From positions 198,633,432-198,697,431 of the forward strand of contig CM035415.1 of NCBI GenBank assembly GCA_020310875.1: DNA of 64,000 nt. The letters are read 5' to 3'. A program made the translations under genes and the position numbers. Origin of the DNA: Ceratopteris richardii (Eukaryota > Streptophyta > Polypodiopsida > Polypodiales > Pteridaceae). Positions within the stretch are counted from its first letter, which is position 1; every line of letters starts with the position of its first letter. Positions 33,251 through 44,633 of this stretch are shown here, piece after piece. Below the pieces are notes generated by a model. That model was not told the DNA's origin and did no database searches. It saw only the letters and a program-made list of their open reading frames with translations.

Positions 33251-35650
33251 AGAATCCCAATAATATGCCAAAAATTACTCCTATCAATGTTATTGGGTTA
33301 GTAGCAGATTCCACAGGAAGTGTCACTTCCACTGCACCAGTACAGGTAGTCACTAGAGCTCAAGCATTGCAGCAAAACCAAGGGGTAGGCCAAGAAAAGA
33401 GCCCAGATGTTAGTGAAACAGAGAGCATGACAAAGAAAAGGACTAGAGCTTGGAAAGATAATCGTGAAAGAATGAAAAGACAATGGGCAAAAAAGATGAG
33501 TGAACTCGAGGAAAGCCTCAGAGAAACAAAGGCCAGGATAACTGAACTCACATCTCAAACTCCCTCTCACACTACCCCACCACCACCATTCCCATCTCCA
33601 TCCGACCCGCCACCTTCCAACCCGCCTCACCTAATCCAACCACCCCCTAGAGTAGGATCAGTCCTAGCAGATCCCACTCCCGAGGACCTAAACATGATGC
33701 TTAAGGCATATCAGGCCAGAATCCAAGAAGGGCCAAATGTAACGTATCATGAAAAGTGTTACCCTAGAGCAGAACTAGAGTTAGAACGAACCAAAATTTG
33801 TGCTAAGATGGTGGAATTGGCTCAGACCATGTTTGAAGCCAGTCACCTATTTAACATCTCTAGTTCAGCGAAGACACAGTTACACTTTGATGGATTGCTA
33901 GAAAGAATAGAGAAGCTGATTGCACAATCAGAAAAGGAACCCGCCTCTCAACATAAGGACAAGGCAAGTGAAAGAGCAGGTCTTCCTGCCCAAGAAGCCT
34001 ATGTGCCTAACTCTACGGAGCCAGACACATCATCTTCTATGAATCGATTCGCACCAGAATTCCTACGAGAGATTCAAGAAGACAAATGGGCTAAAGAAAG
34101 TGAAGCCCCTCCTCCCATTGAACTTGTGGATGATGCACATGACCAATTCCCACAAGACATCCCATCCATTTATGAGGAGCAGGAGAGCACTGACTCTCAG
34201 GAAAGATTAGACTTTGAGTCTAACTCTTTACAAGAATTACCCCACTTCACGGGTCCATGGGAAGCTAAGTCCACATGTATGAGAGCGCCCACGGTCATGG
34301 TACGAAATGAGGACTCAGTCATACCTAGGAACACAGAGGTAGTGAAAAACACTAAAGTACAATGTAACCTCACCTTAGAAGAGCTACTCAAAGTAAGGCC
34401 AGAGCTATGGAAACATGTAGCTAAACAAGTACCAGAGATAGCAAAACCTCATTCCCAGGTAGGATCCCGGAGAACAGTGCCAGAAATACCATTGGACAAG
34501 ATAGGAGACATGAGTGAGGGCGAAGAGGGAAACACATATCTTCCTATCACCCATCAAGGATACACCACCAAGGCCATTCTAGACTCAGGCGCAAGTGTTG
34601 CAATTGCTACTACTTCCCTATGGAAGCGTTGGGGCAAGCCAGCACTGAGACCCACGAGGATGAAATTGCAAATGGCCGATGGTCACATAGAGAGACCCGT
34701 AGGGCTATTAGAAGGAGTAACCCTCACCACTTGTGGTGTCGAGTTCGAGCATACATTTGCTATATGTGATTTTAGCAAAAATCATGCCTATGAAATGATC
34801 TTGGGAAGACCATTTATGGGACAGTTGCAAGTGGTCCAGGATTGGGGAACCAATTCTTTGTACCTGCAACACTTAGGTGTTACGACCAAAGTGAATCTCA
34901 AAGATTACTCTCATAGAGATGTCCCTCCTATTCAATGGAATCCCATCCATAGAGCCAAAGATGATACGAAATCTGTGCATTCCATAGGATCAGGATCCTC
35001 ATGGATGCATGAAGACACCCACTTATGGATGTGCAAAGTGGCAGTAGAAGAGGAGGAAAGAGAAACACATAGACCCATTCAAGACCCAGCCTATGCACCT
35101 GTAGTATTTCCTGATGAAGAATTTGAACCCCATGGCTGGGCAGAAATCTTAGCAACAATGTATGTAGCCACCAATGAAGAACAATGGACACCCCACTGTG
35201 ATGAGGATGGCTATGACCTTTCAGTCTTCTCCATAGAGCCAATCATGGGAGAGGCAGTGTTGGAAGAGTGTGAACCTAGCCCTGATGCATTTGAGGATGC
35301 AAGTGACTCTGATCTAGAGTCAATCATTATGGACCCACCTTTTGCATCAGATGAAGAATACTTCTATGAAGTAGAATTTCAACCTCAGAGGCACGGAGAG
35401 CTTACAAATGATGTGAGGATAGCCACACATGTAACTCCTAAGGAAGAAGGAAAGAAAAGAAAGAAGAGAGAAGTCACACAAGAAGAGGAAGAATCTTTGT
35501 TTGAGGTCCCGGAAAATTTTAAGAAGTATGAGATAGATGACAGGAGAGTCATGATCAGAATGCCTAAACGAGAGGCGCAATCAGGGGAGGCCTATGATAA
35601 CAAAGAAACCACCAAGAAAATAGTGGTAGCTGTGGAAGAAGGAAAAGAAA
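33251..35650 (+). pseudogene. Gyp-C linker, protease and acidic spacer
   Basis: Uninterrupted coding. A charged helix (KKRTRAWKDNRERMKRQWAK), a Pro-rich hinge (33570-33650), a long linker with ELLKVRPELWKHVAKQV, then the canonical retropepsin-like protease at about 34495-34815: AILDSGASVAIATTSLWKRW (Asp at 34582), LQMADGHIERPVGLLEG and YEMILGRPFM. A 250-residue acidic spacer follows (WNPIHRAKDD, WMHEDTHLWMCK, FEPHGWAEILATMY), ending in a Lys-rich KKRKKREV. The protease keeps its DSG motif and is apparently sound; the surrounding polyprotein is not. Confidence 0.88.
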
Positions 35651-37060
35651 GATGCACGTACATAGGCCATGACCTGACAGAGGAGGAAGAACAAGAGCTA
35701 ATAGCTTTGCTAAGAGAATACAGAGATGTATTCGCTTGGAGTTACAAGGATTTGAAAGGAGTGGACCCTGACATATGCTCACACACTATCCCCATGACCT
35801 CAGATGCCAAACCCTCTAAGCAAAAGCCATATACATATAATGATAATTATGCTGCCAAGATCAAAGAAGAGATAGATAGACTGGTTGAAGCTGGATTCAT
35901 CTATGAAATTGAGCACACTGAGTGGGTATCCCCCATCGTAGTGGTGCCCAAGAAAAATGGAAAGCTACGTGTATGCATTAACTTGAAGAAGGTTAATGCA
36001 GCCACAATTCGAGATAACTATCCGCTTCCTATCACAGAGCATCTCTTAGAAAGAGTAGCAGGCAAGGAAGTGTACAGCTTCCTTGATGGATTTTCGGGCT
36101 ACAATCAAGTAGCCATAGCTCCAGAAGATCAGCATAAGACGGCATTTGCCACTGAATGGGGCATATTTGCCTTTAGAGTAATGCCATTTGGGCTTACCAA
36201 TGCACCAGCAACCTTCTAGAGGCTGATGTGCCATGTATTTAAGGAGTTCCTGAGGAAGAATTTAGAAGTCTATGTTGATGATCTTTGTGCTCATTCCAAC
36301 ATCAGACAAACCCATATTCCTGAACTCAGACAAATCTTTGACAAATGTAGAGAATATCAAGTCTGCCTAAACCCAGAAAAATGTGTTTTTATGGTCAGGC
36401 AAGGCAAGATTCTAGGACACATAGTGTCAAAGAATGGCATATCCATTGATGAAGAGAAAGTGAGAGCCATAGCCGAGTTACCTAGGCCAAAGAACGTGAA
36501 GTGCAAGCTTTCATGGGGCATTGTGGTTACTACCGACGGTTCATTCATATGTACGCTGTCATTGCAAAGCCCATGTATGGACTTTTGACTAACTTTGGGT
36601 GGAGTGATGAATGTGAAAACTCCTTCAATGAGCTCAAAAGACGATTGTGTTCAGCACCAATCTTGACCACACCAGATTGGAACAAGCCATTCCATGTTCA
36701 TGTGGATGCCTCCAATTATGCTATTGGATGTGTACTTGCACAACCTACGAGTGAAGGCAATATGGATCTTCCAATTGCCTATGCTAGTAGACAATTGAAT
36801 GCTGCTGAACGGAACTATACAACCACCGAATGAGAAGGATTAGGCATGGTATATGCAGTTAAAAAGTTTAGACATTATTTGCTTGCAAATAAGTTTAAAT
36901 TTTTTACTGATCACCAGGCATTGCTGTATCTGGTAAACAAACCATGCAACACAGGCTGGTTAGTAAGATGGTTTCTCTTACTAATGGAATATGACTTTGA
37001 GGTAGTGGTAAGGAAAGGTAGGACTCATCTGAGAGCTGACCATCTTTCTAGGCTCACATC
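35651..37060 (+). pseudogene. Gyp-C reverse transcriptase and RNase H
   Basis: RT motifs in order: REYRDVFAWSYKDLKGVDPD, WVSPIVVVPKKNGKLRVCIN, YSFLDGFSGYNQVAIAPEDQ, RVMPFGLTNAPATF, TAG at 36217 where Gyp-1 has glutamine, RLMCHVFKEFL, EVYVDDLCAHSN (catalytic YVDD, about 36271) and KCVFMVRQGKILGHIVS. A four-base deletion near 36497 shifts frame to QAFMGHCGYYRRFIH. RNase H: FHVHVDASNYAIGCVLAQP, YASRQLNAAERNYTTTE, TGA at 36831 where arginine is usual, then YAVKKFRHYLLANKF and RADHLSRLTSG. One RNase H only. Confidence 0.9.
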
Positions 37061-37500
37061 TGGAGAGGCCCCACAGGGAGTGTCAGATGACCTTCCTGAT
37101 GCTTACTTGTTTAACTTGGAAGTGGTGCCGCAGTGGGCTAAGCCATTAGTGCCAGTGTTGACATACGGACCTAACCACCCAGTAATAAACACACAGGATA
37201 GAGAGGTAGTAAAAGCCCAGAAGTATCACATCATGGCAAGAAGTATGTACAAGCACACGGATCAAGGGATCTTGGCCTGTTGTGTGGAAGAGGATGAGTA
37301 CGCTAAATGGTTGCAATTAGCACATGTGGGTGCATTGGAGCAACACTACTCAAAGCAACAAACCCTACAGACACTAAAGAGACTCGGAGTGCATTGGCCG
37401 ACTATGGAAGCTGATGTCCAGAAGTTGTGCAAGGAATGCCCAATCTGCTGCACTAAACCACCTGTGGAACATGCCACTCTTTATCAAGTGTCCATAGTGC
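37061..37500 (+). pseudogene. Gyp-C extra H2C2 zinc finger ahead of integrase
   Basis: After RNase H a segment with WAKPLVPVLTYGPN leads to LAHVGALEQHYSKQQTLQTL, then GVHWPTMEADVQKLCKECPI and CC: His-x6-His-x29-Cys-x2-Cys, including the WP that marks integrase H2C2 fingers. It is a second, diverged copy of the finger that follows at about 37695. The stretch is open until TAG at 37506. The role is unknown; it could bind nucleic acid or be a relic of a tandem duplication. Confidence 0.7.
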
Positions 37501-38760
37501 CAGATTAGAGTGAACCACTAGTATCCTTCCTGAGGATGAAAACATTCCCTCAAGACATGACTCTGGCTAGGAAAAGGAGTTTAGAACAAGAAGCCTAGGA
37601 TTACTCACTCATTGGTGATAATCTATACAAGCGTGGTAAGGATGGTTACCTGAGACTATGTGTCCATGAAAGTGAATATCTCAAGATCTTGGAAACTGCT
37701 CACCAAGGTGTAGCAGGAGGACACTTTGGACCAGATCGGGTGATCAAAGCAATACTATTTGCGGGCTTCTGGTGGCCGACCCTTCACATGGATGCACATA
37801 CCTATGTGAAACGGTGTGATGTGTGTCAGGAAACTCAGTATCCTATACGCAAAGATGAGATGCCCCTGAAACCTATGATGGGTGGACGTGCATTCTCTAA
37901 GTGGGGAATAGACTTTGTAGGTCCTATTAATCCCCCAGCTAAGGGTTCACACGCTGAATACATCATTGTTGCCATAGACTATCTAACAAAGTGGGTAGAG
38001 GTAAAAGCTACGACAAAGAATGATGCTCAGACAACTCCTAAATTCTTGTTTGAGAATGTATTCACAAGATACGGGCTACCTATAGAGCTAGTAAGTGATA
38101 GGGGCACTCACTTCTTGAATGAAGTGATTGAAAATCTACTCCAAGAATTCTTGGTAGTTCATAAGAAGTTTGCCCCCTACCACCCACAAGCTAATGGGCA
38201 AGCCGAAAGCACAAACAAGATTCTGTGCAATGTGTTGACCAAATTAGTGAATAATAAACGCTTTGATTGGGACAAACAGCTACACCATGTTGTTTGGGCA
38301 TACCGAGTCGCCTACAAAACGGTACTCCAAGCCACCCCCTTTCAGATGGTATTTGGCCAAAATGATGTGCTACCGTTGGACTTCTAATACCTACATTGAA
38401 AGTAGCACAAGAACATGAATGGACGGGTCATGAACTCTCCTCTAGACTTTTTGACCTTGAAAGATTAGGAGAAACAAGACTGAGGGTAGCTGCAGGAATA
38501 TATGCAGCTAAGAAACGACAGAAGGCATACTTTGATGCCCACATTAAGGATAAAGGCTTGAAGGCAGGTGATCTAGTACTAGTCTACACTTTGAAACAAC
38601 ATGCGAGGAAATTGGAGAAACGTGGCTATGGACCCATGATCATTAATAGAATCTCAACGAGTGGAGCAGTACAACTAGCCACCTTAGAAAGTGATATTCT
38701 TCCGAGCTACATAAGCAGATGCAGGGTCAAGTTGTATCAGGAACCTCCCACAGAGGAAAT
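37501..38760 (+). pseudogene. Gyp-C integrase
   Basis: Starts after TAG 37506; a second TAG at 37596 interrupts. Zinc finger ETAHQGVAGGHFGPDRVIKA ... FWWPTLHMDAH ... CDVCQ (about 37695-37830). Catalytic core: FSKWGIDFVGPINPPAKGSH (Asp), IELVSDRGTHF (Asp), HPQANGQAESTNK (Glu), WAYRVAYKTVLQATPFQMVF. A one-base shift at about 38385 leads to the C-terminal domain with RGYGPMIINRISTSGAVQLA, the GPY/F-type motif. Integrates element DNA; all three acidic residues are present though the frame is broken. Confidence 0.9.
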
Positions 38761-40108
38761 GCTAAGTCGACTCAATGCTGCTAAGAAACGCAAAGAAGAA
38801 GAAAAGCGAATTCGAGAAGAAGCCCAAGTAGAAGCCTTAGAGTGCATACGGAGAATGAAATTAAAAAGACAAGGCAGAGAGCAACCTAGGCCAGATGCCA
38901 ATGCAGATCAAGGATATCACATGGCTATGTGTGAAATTTCAGGTATCAGCTCCCATAGGATAATTGATCGACGTCCTTTTATAACCTTAGATATAGGACA
39001 AGGAAAGGGTGCAAGGACTGTAAGAGCCTTGATTGACTCAAGTGCAGCCACTAGTGCTGTTAAATTGTCTTACTGTCAAGAGTTGAAATTAACTGTCAAT
39101 CCTATAGAAGCATATCTCATAGGATTGGGAGGTGTGGAAACCCCTTGCATGGGCGAGGTGGAACTTCCCCTCTATATTCAAGACGAAGCAATGACAGTCA
39201 AAGTACTAGTGTGTCAAGATGAGGACCTCACTGAGCCTCTTGTCTTGGGTCAGGACTGGATCTATGATCATGCAGTCAACCTAAACCTAAGAAGCGGACT
39301 TCTTCAGGTATGGGTAAATCATAGTCGAATTACAGTTGAATTGGAAAATGAGGCACTCAAGGAACTAGGTAAGGCACGAACTCCTGGTCCTTCTAGGGGT
39401 GCACATGAAGTTGACCATGTTATTCTTGTCCAAAACAATGTGATGCAGAAAGAGGATTGTCTCAACAACCGAGTCAAGGATAAAAAGGCACTCCCTTCTA
39501 TTCCAAAGGCCAGAGGGATGCAGCAACCAAAGGCAGATCAAATACAGAAGAAGCAGAACACTACCTATATTGGAGGCCAAGAAAAGGAGCAAAGCAGATT
39601 GTTTCAGCCGATGAAACAAGTATGGAGGTGAAAAGGCAAACACCCTGTTCCGACCAGGCCAACCCCACAGCCAAAACCTCTTATTAGTAGTCAACAACAC
39701 GACACTAATAAGAAGTCCTTCATAAATTCTTTTGCGAAAGTGAAGGCTATTTGGGTACCCAAGAAGTCAATGAAGGTCAGCCCACAATCACGACAAATCT
39801 GGGTACCTAAGGCTTGCTTGCGGGCTCAAATAGCTACGCCAAGGCCACACCCGGTACAACATGTTTCACTCACTCGAACATCTAAGGCCCAGTCTTACAC
39901 CTCACGCACGGACAAATACACTTCCATGCGCAAAAGTGGAATCACTCGTAAATGGGTCCCTAAAAAGCCTCATTCTCAAGTAGATACCCCTATCAACCTC
40001 TCCAGAGTCTCCACAAAGTCAAGATCAAAACCTATCCATTGCATTTGGCAACCTAAAACTTGTAATAAACCCCCTGACCCCAGTTGTAAATCCATGTCCA
40101 CCTACTAA
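38761..40108 (+). pseudogene. Gyp-C post-integrase extension: second protease-like domain and WVPK tail
   Basis: In frame with the integrase end. A Lys/Glu-rich helix (KKRKEEEKRIREEAQVEAL) is followed by a retropepsin-like segment at about 38933-39262: RPFITLDIGQGKGARTVRAL, IDSSAATSAVKLSYCQELKL, LIGLGGVETPCMGEVELPLY and LVLGQDWI. The hydrophobic-Asp-Ser-x and late LGQDW motifs are those of clan AA aspartic proteases; the usual Gly is Ser (AGT, one transition from GGT). After TGA at 39629 the frame carries four spaced motifs, IWVPKKS, IWVPKAC, KWVPKKP and IWQPK, ending at TAA 40106-40108. Function unknown. Confidence 0.72.
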
Positions 40109-40319
40109 CTACGTCACTCTCACACTACATCATTCCGCTTAGTTCTTAGGTCTACCCAATTCCTAACTATACACACAAGCACCGAGCACTTACTAACCCA
40201 CTAATCTCTCCCGAACCTCATGTTAATGTTGTAACGGGGACACAGTGTCATTTTTGTGTCTATTGCAATGTTAACATTTATTCATATATTCTCACAGAAC
40301 CAGCTGCGAAGTTTTCGAT
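40109..40319 (+). other. Gap between Gyp-C pol and 3' ORF, possible splice acceptor
   Basis: No coding. TTCATATATTCTCACAG ends at 40297, 22 bp before the next ORF's ATG. It resembles a 3' splice site and could allow a spliced subgenomic RNA. Confidence 0.35.
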
Positions 40320-43300
40320 ATGGCTGAGGTGGGAGGAACTAGCTCTCAAACAGAAACGAGCCAGCAAGTGGTGGACTTAGACAGTTTACCCGTTTTACCT
40401 GAGACAAACGAAAGACTAGAAGAATTGCAGGCCATCAAAATCTTACCTATAGCGGACCCTCCCAGTGGCCATACCATGCCCGTAGGGAAAGCTTCCCACT
40501 GGTTTAGTGAAGTTGCAGGACCCTTGGGAGAAGGAACATACCTATGGGAATCAGAGTTGGAATTCAATGGGAAGCAAGGTAAATACCATTTCTTTACAAG
40601 AGAATTTGAGAAGTTACAAAATACAGAAGGTCTACATTTGGTATGGGAGAAGGCAGGATTGGATGCATATTTCAGTGCACGGCTCCCAAAGCCTGACTTC
40701 CTGCAATGCTACTATCTCATCAAAACCTTGACCCCAAACAAGAACCCAAAAGGTGCAAGCTCATTTGTGATCCCATCTCTAACGAAAGGAAATGATCTCA
40801 AGATGTTTAGGTTATCCAACAGCTTGGTGAGAGAGGCCCTAGATATGCGCGGAATGCATATTCCTACAGAGAAGGAAACCCTAGTGCCGGATTACATGAA
40901 GAATCGAAGCCTCACCAAACTCAAGGACATGGTGTCCATGACGCCTAATATTGCAATACACCTTCGCATGTGCATGCAACACTTTGCTTTTCCTGCCCAA
41001 GATAGATTCACCATGCCGCCCAAAAAGATTTGGTTTAGTTTGTATCTGGCAGAGACACAGAGCCTCACCATCAACTTACCCCACTGGATAATTGATCAGA
41101 TACACCTAGCTCACAAATGATGGCCGCGAAAACAGGTTTTATATGGATGCTGTGCTCTGACGAGAATCATTTATAGGTGTTTGGCTTATGACATCCCTAT
41201 TCAATGGGCCCTAATGTGGAATCGTGTAGAGCAGTTTAGAGGCAGGACATCCACTGGACCCCCTTCTAAGAAGATGAGAGGTACTGTCCAAGTCCCTTGT
41301 GCTCAACCACGTGGAGCCACCCTAACACCAGACGTCACCCCTCCACCCCGAAGAGTCCGACCATTCACACTCCGACTTCCAAGACGCAGCACCGATGGTC
41401 CTAACTTGATATTCCCTCCCATCCCAACCGATCTTGAAGTTCCCGGTGGTGCACCTTTGGAAGAACTCACAAATGAAGACTTCGAACAATTATTACAAGA
41501 TGTAGAGCTGGAGGCAGAAGAGGCACAACAAGTGGAGAATGTGCAAACGCAAGCTACAACCTCCCAAGTACCTATCACCATAGTTGAAGTGGATGAAGAG
41601 GATGATGAAGATGAAGAACAGGAGGAAGATGAAGAGGATTATGATCAAGAGCATCATGATGAGCAACAAGAAGTGCCAGAAATTGTAGGTGCACTTGCAT
41701 ATACAACTCAACTACAAAGGTTATACGACACAATCAAAGCAGTGCAAGAAAGGCATCAACTCTCTCTTGTGTCAGGTCAAGCTTTGATGCAAGAAATGCT
41801 ATCAGATGATGGGGTGGACCAACATTTCATTGACACCCTCAAATTAGTGTCAGAATCTTTAGGAGTTCCGGAGGCTGTCCACACTGCAGTCCGCTAGTCC
41901 GTAAGGTATGACAAACGCAGAGTCGACACATTACCACGAGCAGGTAAGACTATAAGGATGCCCACCACAGAACAAGAAGTAACCATTGAAGCCACAACTA
42001 CTCCCACCACCACCATTGACCTCTCTGCTGAAACCTTCATTGAGACATCACCCATCTCACCCCAGCACCCCCCATCACCACCTTCTCCACCCCCACCACC
42101 ACCTCCCACCATGGAAGAAACGGTAGTCATCACCTCTACCTTCACTTATAACCCAAACTCATTCACATCATTCTCATTCCGAGAACCCACCTCACAAGAC
42201 ACCCTCTTCTCCTTCATCACCAATCCCTTGTACACTTCAACCCTTCTATCCTCCGAAACCATAACTGGCCATCCCATAATTCCAAGTGTGGTTGGAAACC
42301 TGGCACCCACAGAAGGCACCCTGTGTTTCCCAGCCTATCCCCCAATACGGGTACCTCCATTCCATGACCCTCACTTCCCATCTGGCCCCTACACCTCTTT
42401 CAACCTAACCTCACCACCCCAATACCCGTCCTTTGTGGAGCAGTTCACCTGCTCTCCAATGTTTCAGAGGCACATTTCCCCGATGTTTGCAACAACATCA
42501 ATTTACACGAACACCACACTCACTTCACCTACCATACCCATCTACATGGTAGCCTCTGTACACACCACTCTGTCTGACCCAATGGACATTTCACCCACCA
42601 CAGCACCTCTCCCCACAATTCCACCCTCTTCCCCTCCACTACCCCCCACCTCACCACTCACCACATCATTGGCACACACAGCATTCACTACCTCCCTTCC
42701 CATTCCCACCTCCCCTGCATTCCAAACTTTTCCCCTTGCATCTCATAATGTAAATAGCACGTTCACTACGTTACTTCAGTGTGTACATCAATTACAACAA
42801 GAATACCATCAACTGGAAGAACGCACTGTTGCCCTCCAAGCAGAATCTCAGCGTCTACAAGCTAGAGTCAACACTCTCGAAGATGATTACCAAACACTTC
42901 TCTCAGAACATACCACCTTACAATAGGCTCACACAGAATTGGAATCGAAAAATTCGACAGTGGATGATCAAGCAGTGAAGGAACTAGAAGGTATGCTTGA
43001 ATCCCAAATGATATCTAATGCTACACTTAGACGCAACCTTGGGCTATTAAGGAAGCATATGACAGCATCACTAGAAGAGAACAAGAGGCTTCAGCAACAA
43101 AACCAAGACAACTTTGAAGCGGCTATGGAAGGAACTGCCAGAGCAACCATTAGCCCTACCAAGTATAGAGAAGTCCCATCAGAAGACATTCGCATCTTAC
43201 TCGAGGAGCATGCAAATTTCTTGGAGTCATATGAAAAGTTAGAGACTGAATGTGCAAACCTAAAGAAACAGATTGCCCATGCCCCCACAGCTCAAAAGGA

Positions 43301-44633
43301 GTCAATAATCTTGGAACGCTCCACAGAAGAATTAGAGACCCTCCGTAAGCAGGTGGCAGAACTCCAAGCACGCCTCTTACCATATGAAAGGCCACCCTCG
43401 CCCACTGAAGAACCAGAACCTGAAACAGTAGTGGAAATCCCCGTCGATGACAGCTATGAAGAGCCGTACGAGCCGATGCCAACACCCAGTGGTCGGACTA
43501 CAGAGGAAGGACACGACGCTTTAGAAATTCAAGTTCCAGATTGGGTCAAAAGGGTCGAGAAAGTGGGTAAGACACATGATGATCGTGTTGCCGTGCAAAT
43601 GCAATCTCTCACAAATCTGGAAGAAACTGTCCTTCAGTCTTCTTACTTTCAGAACCTATCCCACCAACGGTTAATCACAACATCAGAGTCGCAATACATG
43701 CCTTATTTTGTCTTGCTACATGATTATAATGCAGAAGTTAAAAGACATATAGGGAAGGAGCCCACATTTGCCACTCAATTTGAGCCAGAGGACTTACCGG
43801 CAGATGCGCGTGCTGGCTTGATCTTCCAGCCGAATTGGTGTGCACGCCTACTAATCGATTACCCTGAGATGATGAGCACCTAGGCAACCATGCCACTGTA
43901 TATCAAGTATAATCCATGTTATTGCCCAATGGTACGTCGCAGATCATGGCAAGCATTTGCGATCAAGGTACGCAACAATAAAGAATGCTCGGCTTGGGTT
44001 AACTATCCATATTTTGCTCCACCTCGAGGGACGCCAACCGTAGCCTACATGATATCAACAATTTGGCACTGTTCTACACGTCTAAATAATGTACCCGACA
44101 TAGCAGCAAAAATGTGTATGAAAACATTCGAGCTCATGACCATTGTCTTCAAAACCTTTCGGAAGGTACAAGCTCCATACATCTCTGCCCCTGGATTCTC
44201 TCAAGGTAACAAGGATTTAGTCTATGACATGAGCCAGACTCCCTCGGTCACTATAATCTTTGCCTGGCATGCACGAATAAAGTACTTACCCGCATGCTTC
44301 AAGCAGACATTTGAGGAGATGTTCTCTACGGGATTCTGGGAATATCATTCAGAAATTTTCATTCCTAGACCCACACATTTGCTACATCTATTCGCAGTAG
44401 AACAAGCGATCCATGCAGATCACTTACGTCTGCCACATCCGGACATTCGAGGATCAATTGATTGGGATCGTATGATGACAGATTTGGCCAGAGGACTACG
44501 CATACAAGAACATCAGCTTGCCACTCAGGTTGTGGAATATTACATCCAACACTCCCAGCAACAAGGGTCTGTCATGGACGACAGACGCGAGAGAGGGGGG
44601 ATGTTGAGAGCAGTATGGGCACCCAAGGACTGA
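40320..44633 (+). pseudogene. Gyp-C 3' ORF, 1437 codons, unknown function
   Basis: One reading frame broken only by four stops: TGA 41118, TAG 41895, TAG 42924, TAG 43881. Residues 1-266 form a globular-looking domain (PVGKASHWFSEVAGPLGEGT, LVWEKAGLDAYFSARLP, MPPKKIWFSLYLAE, NLPHWIIDQIHLAHK) resembling the putative plant transposon protein domain found in Athila-type elements; this match is from memory and tentative. Then a basic Pro/Arg stretch, a run of about 30 acidic residues (41582-41655), a Pro/Ser/Thr-rich region (41960-42760), a long coiled coil (about 42770-43370) and a C-terminal domain (MPLYIKYNPCYCPMVRRRSW onward). No signal peptide or membrane span is evident, so it does not look like an envelope protein. 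The end lies inside the LTR. Confidence 0.8.
44591..44601 (+). other. Gyp-C polypurine tract
   Basis: GAGAGGGGGGA directly before the 3' LTR; it also encodes part of the 3' ORF (RERGG). Confidence 0.9.

Noticed and set aside
36846..37300. A second, archaeal-type RNase H as in Tat/Ogre elements
   Set aside because: The sequence is the C-terminal half of the ordinary RNase H followed directly by the extra H2C2 finger; no second set of catalytic acids was seen.
41582..41655. Host nuclear acidic-domain gene
   Set aside because: The acidic run is in frame with the Gyp-C 3' ORF and lies between the element's pol and 3' LTR.
31442..44633. Stop-codon readthrough or a reassigned TAG codon in Gyp-C
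   Set aside because: Stops occur at non-equivalent places, Gyp-2 and Gyp-1 have sense codons there, frameshifts are also present, and Cop-D and Cop-J use normal coding. Mutational decay explains it.
40320..44633. Envelope protein of an endogenous retrovirus-like element
   Set aside because: The position fits, but I see no signal peptide, no membrane span and no cleavage-site pattern; acidic, proline-rich and coiled-coil composition argues against it.
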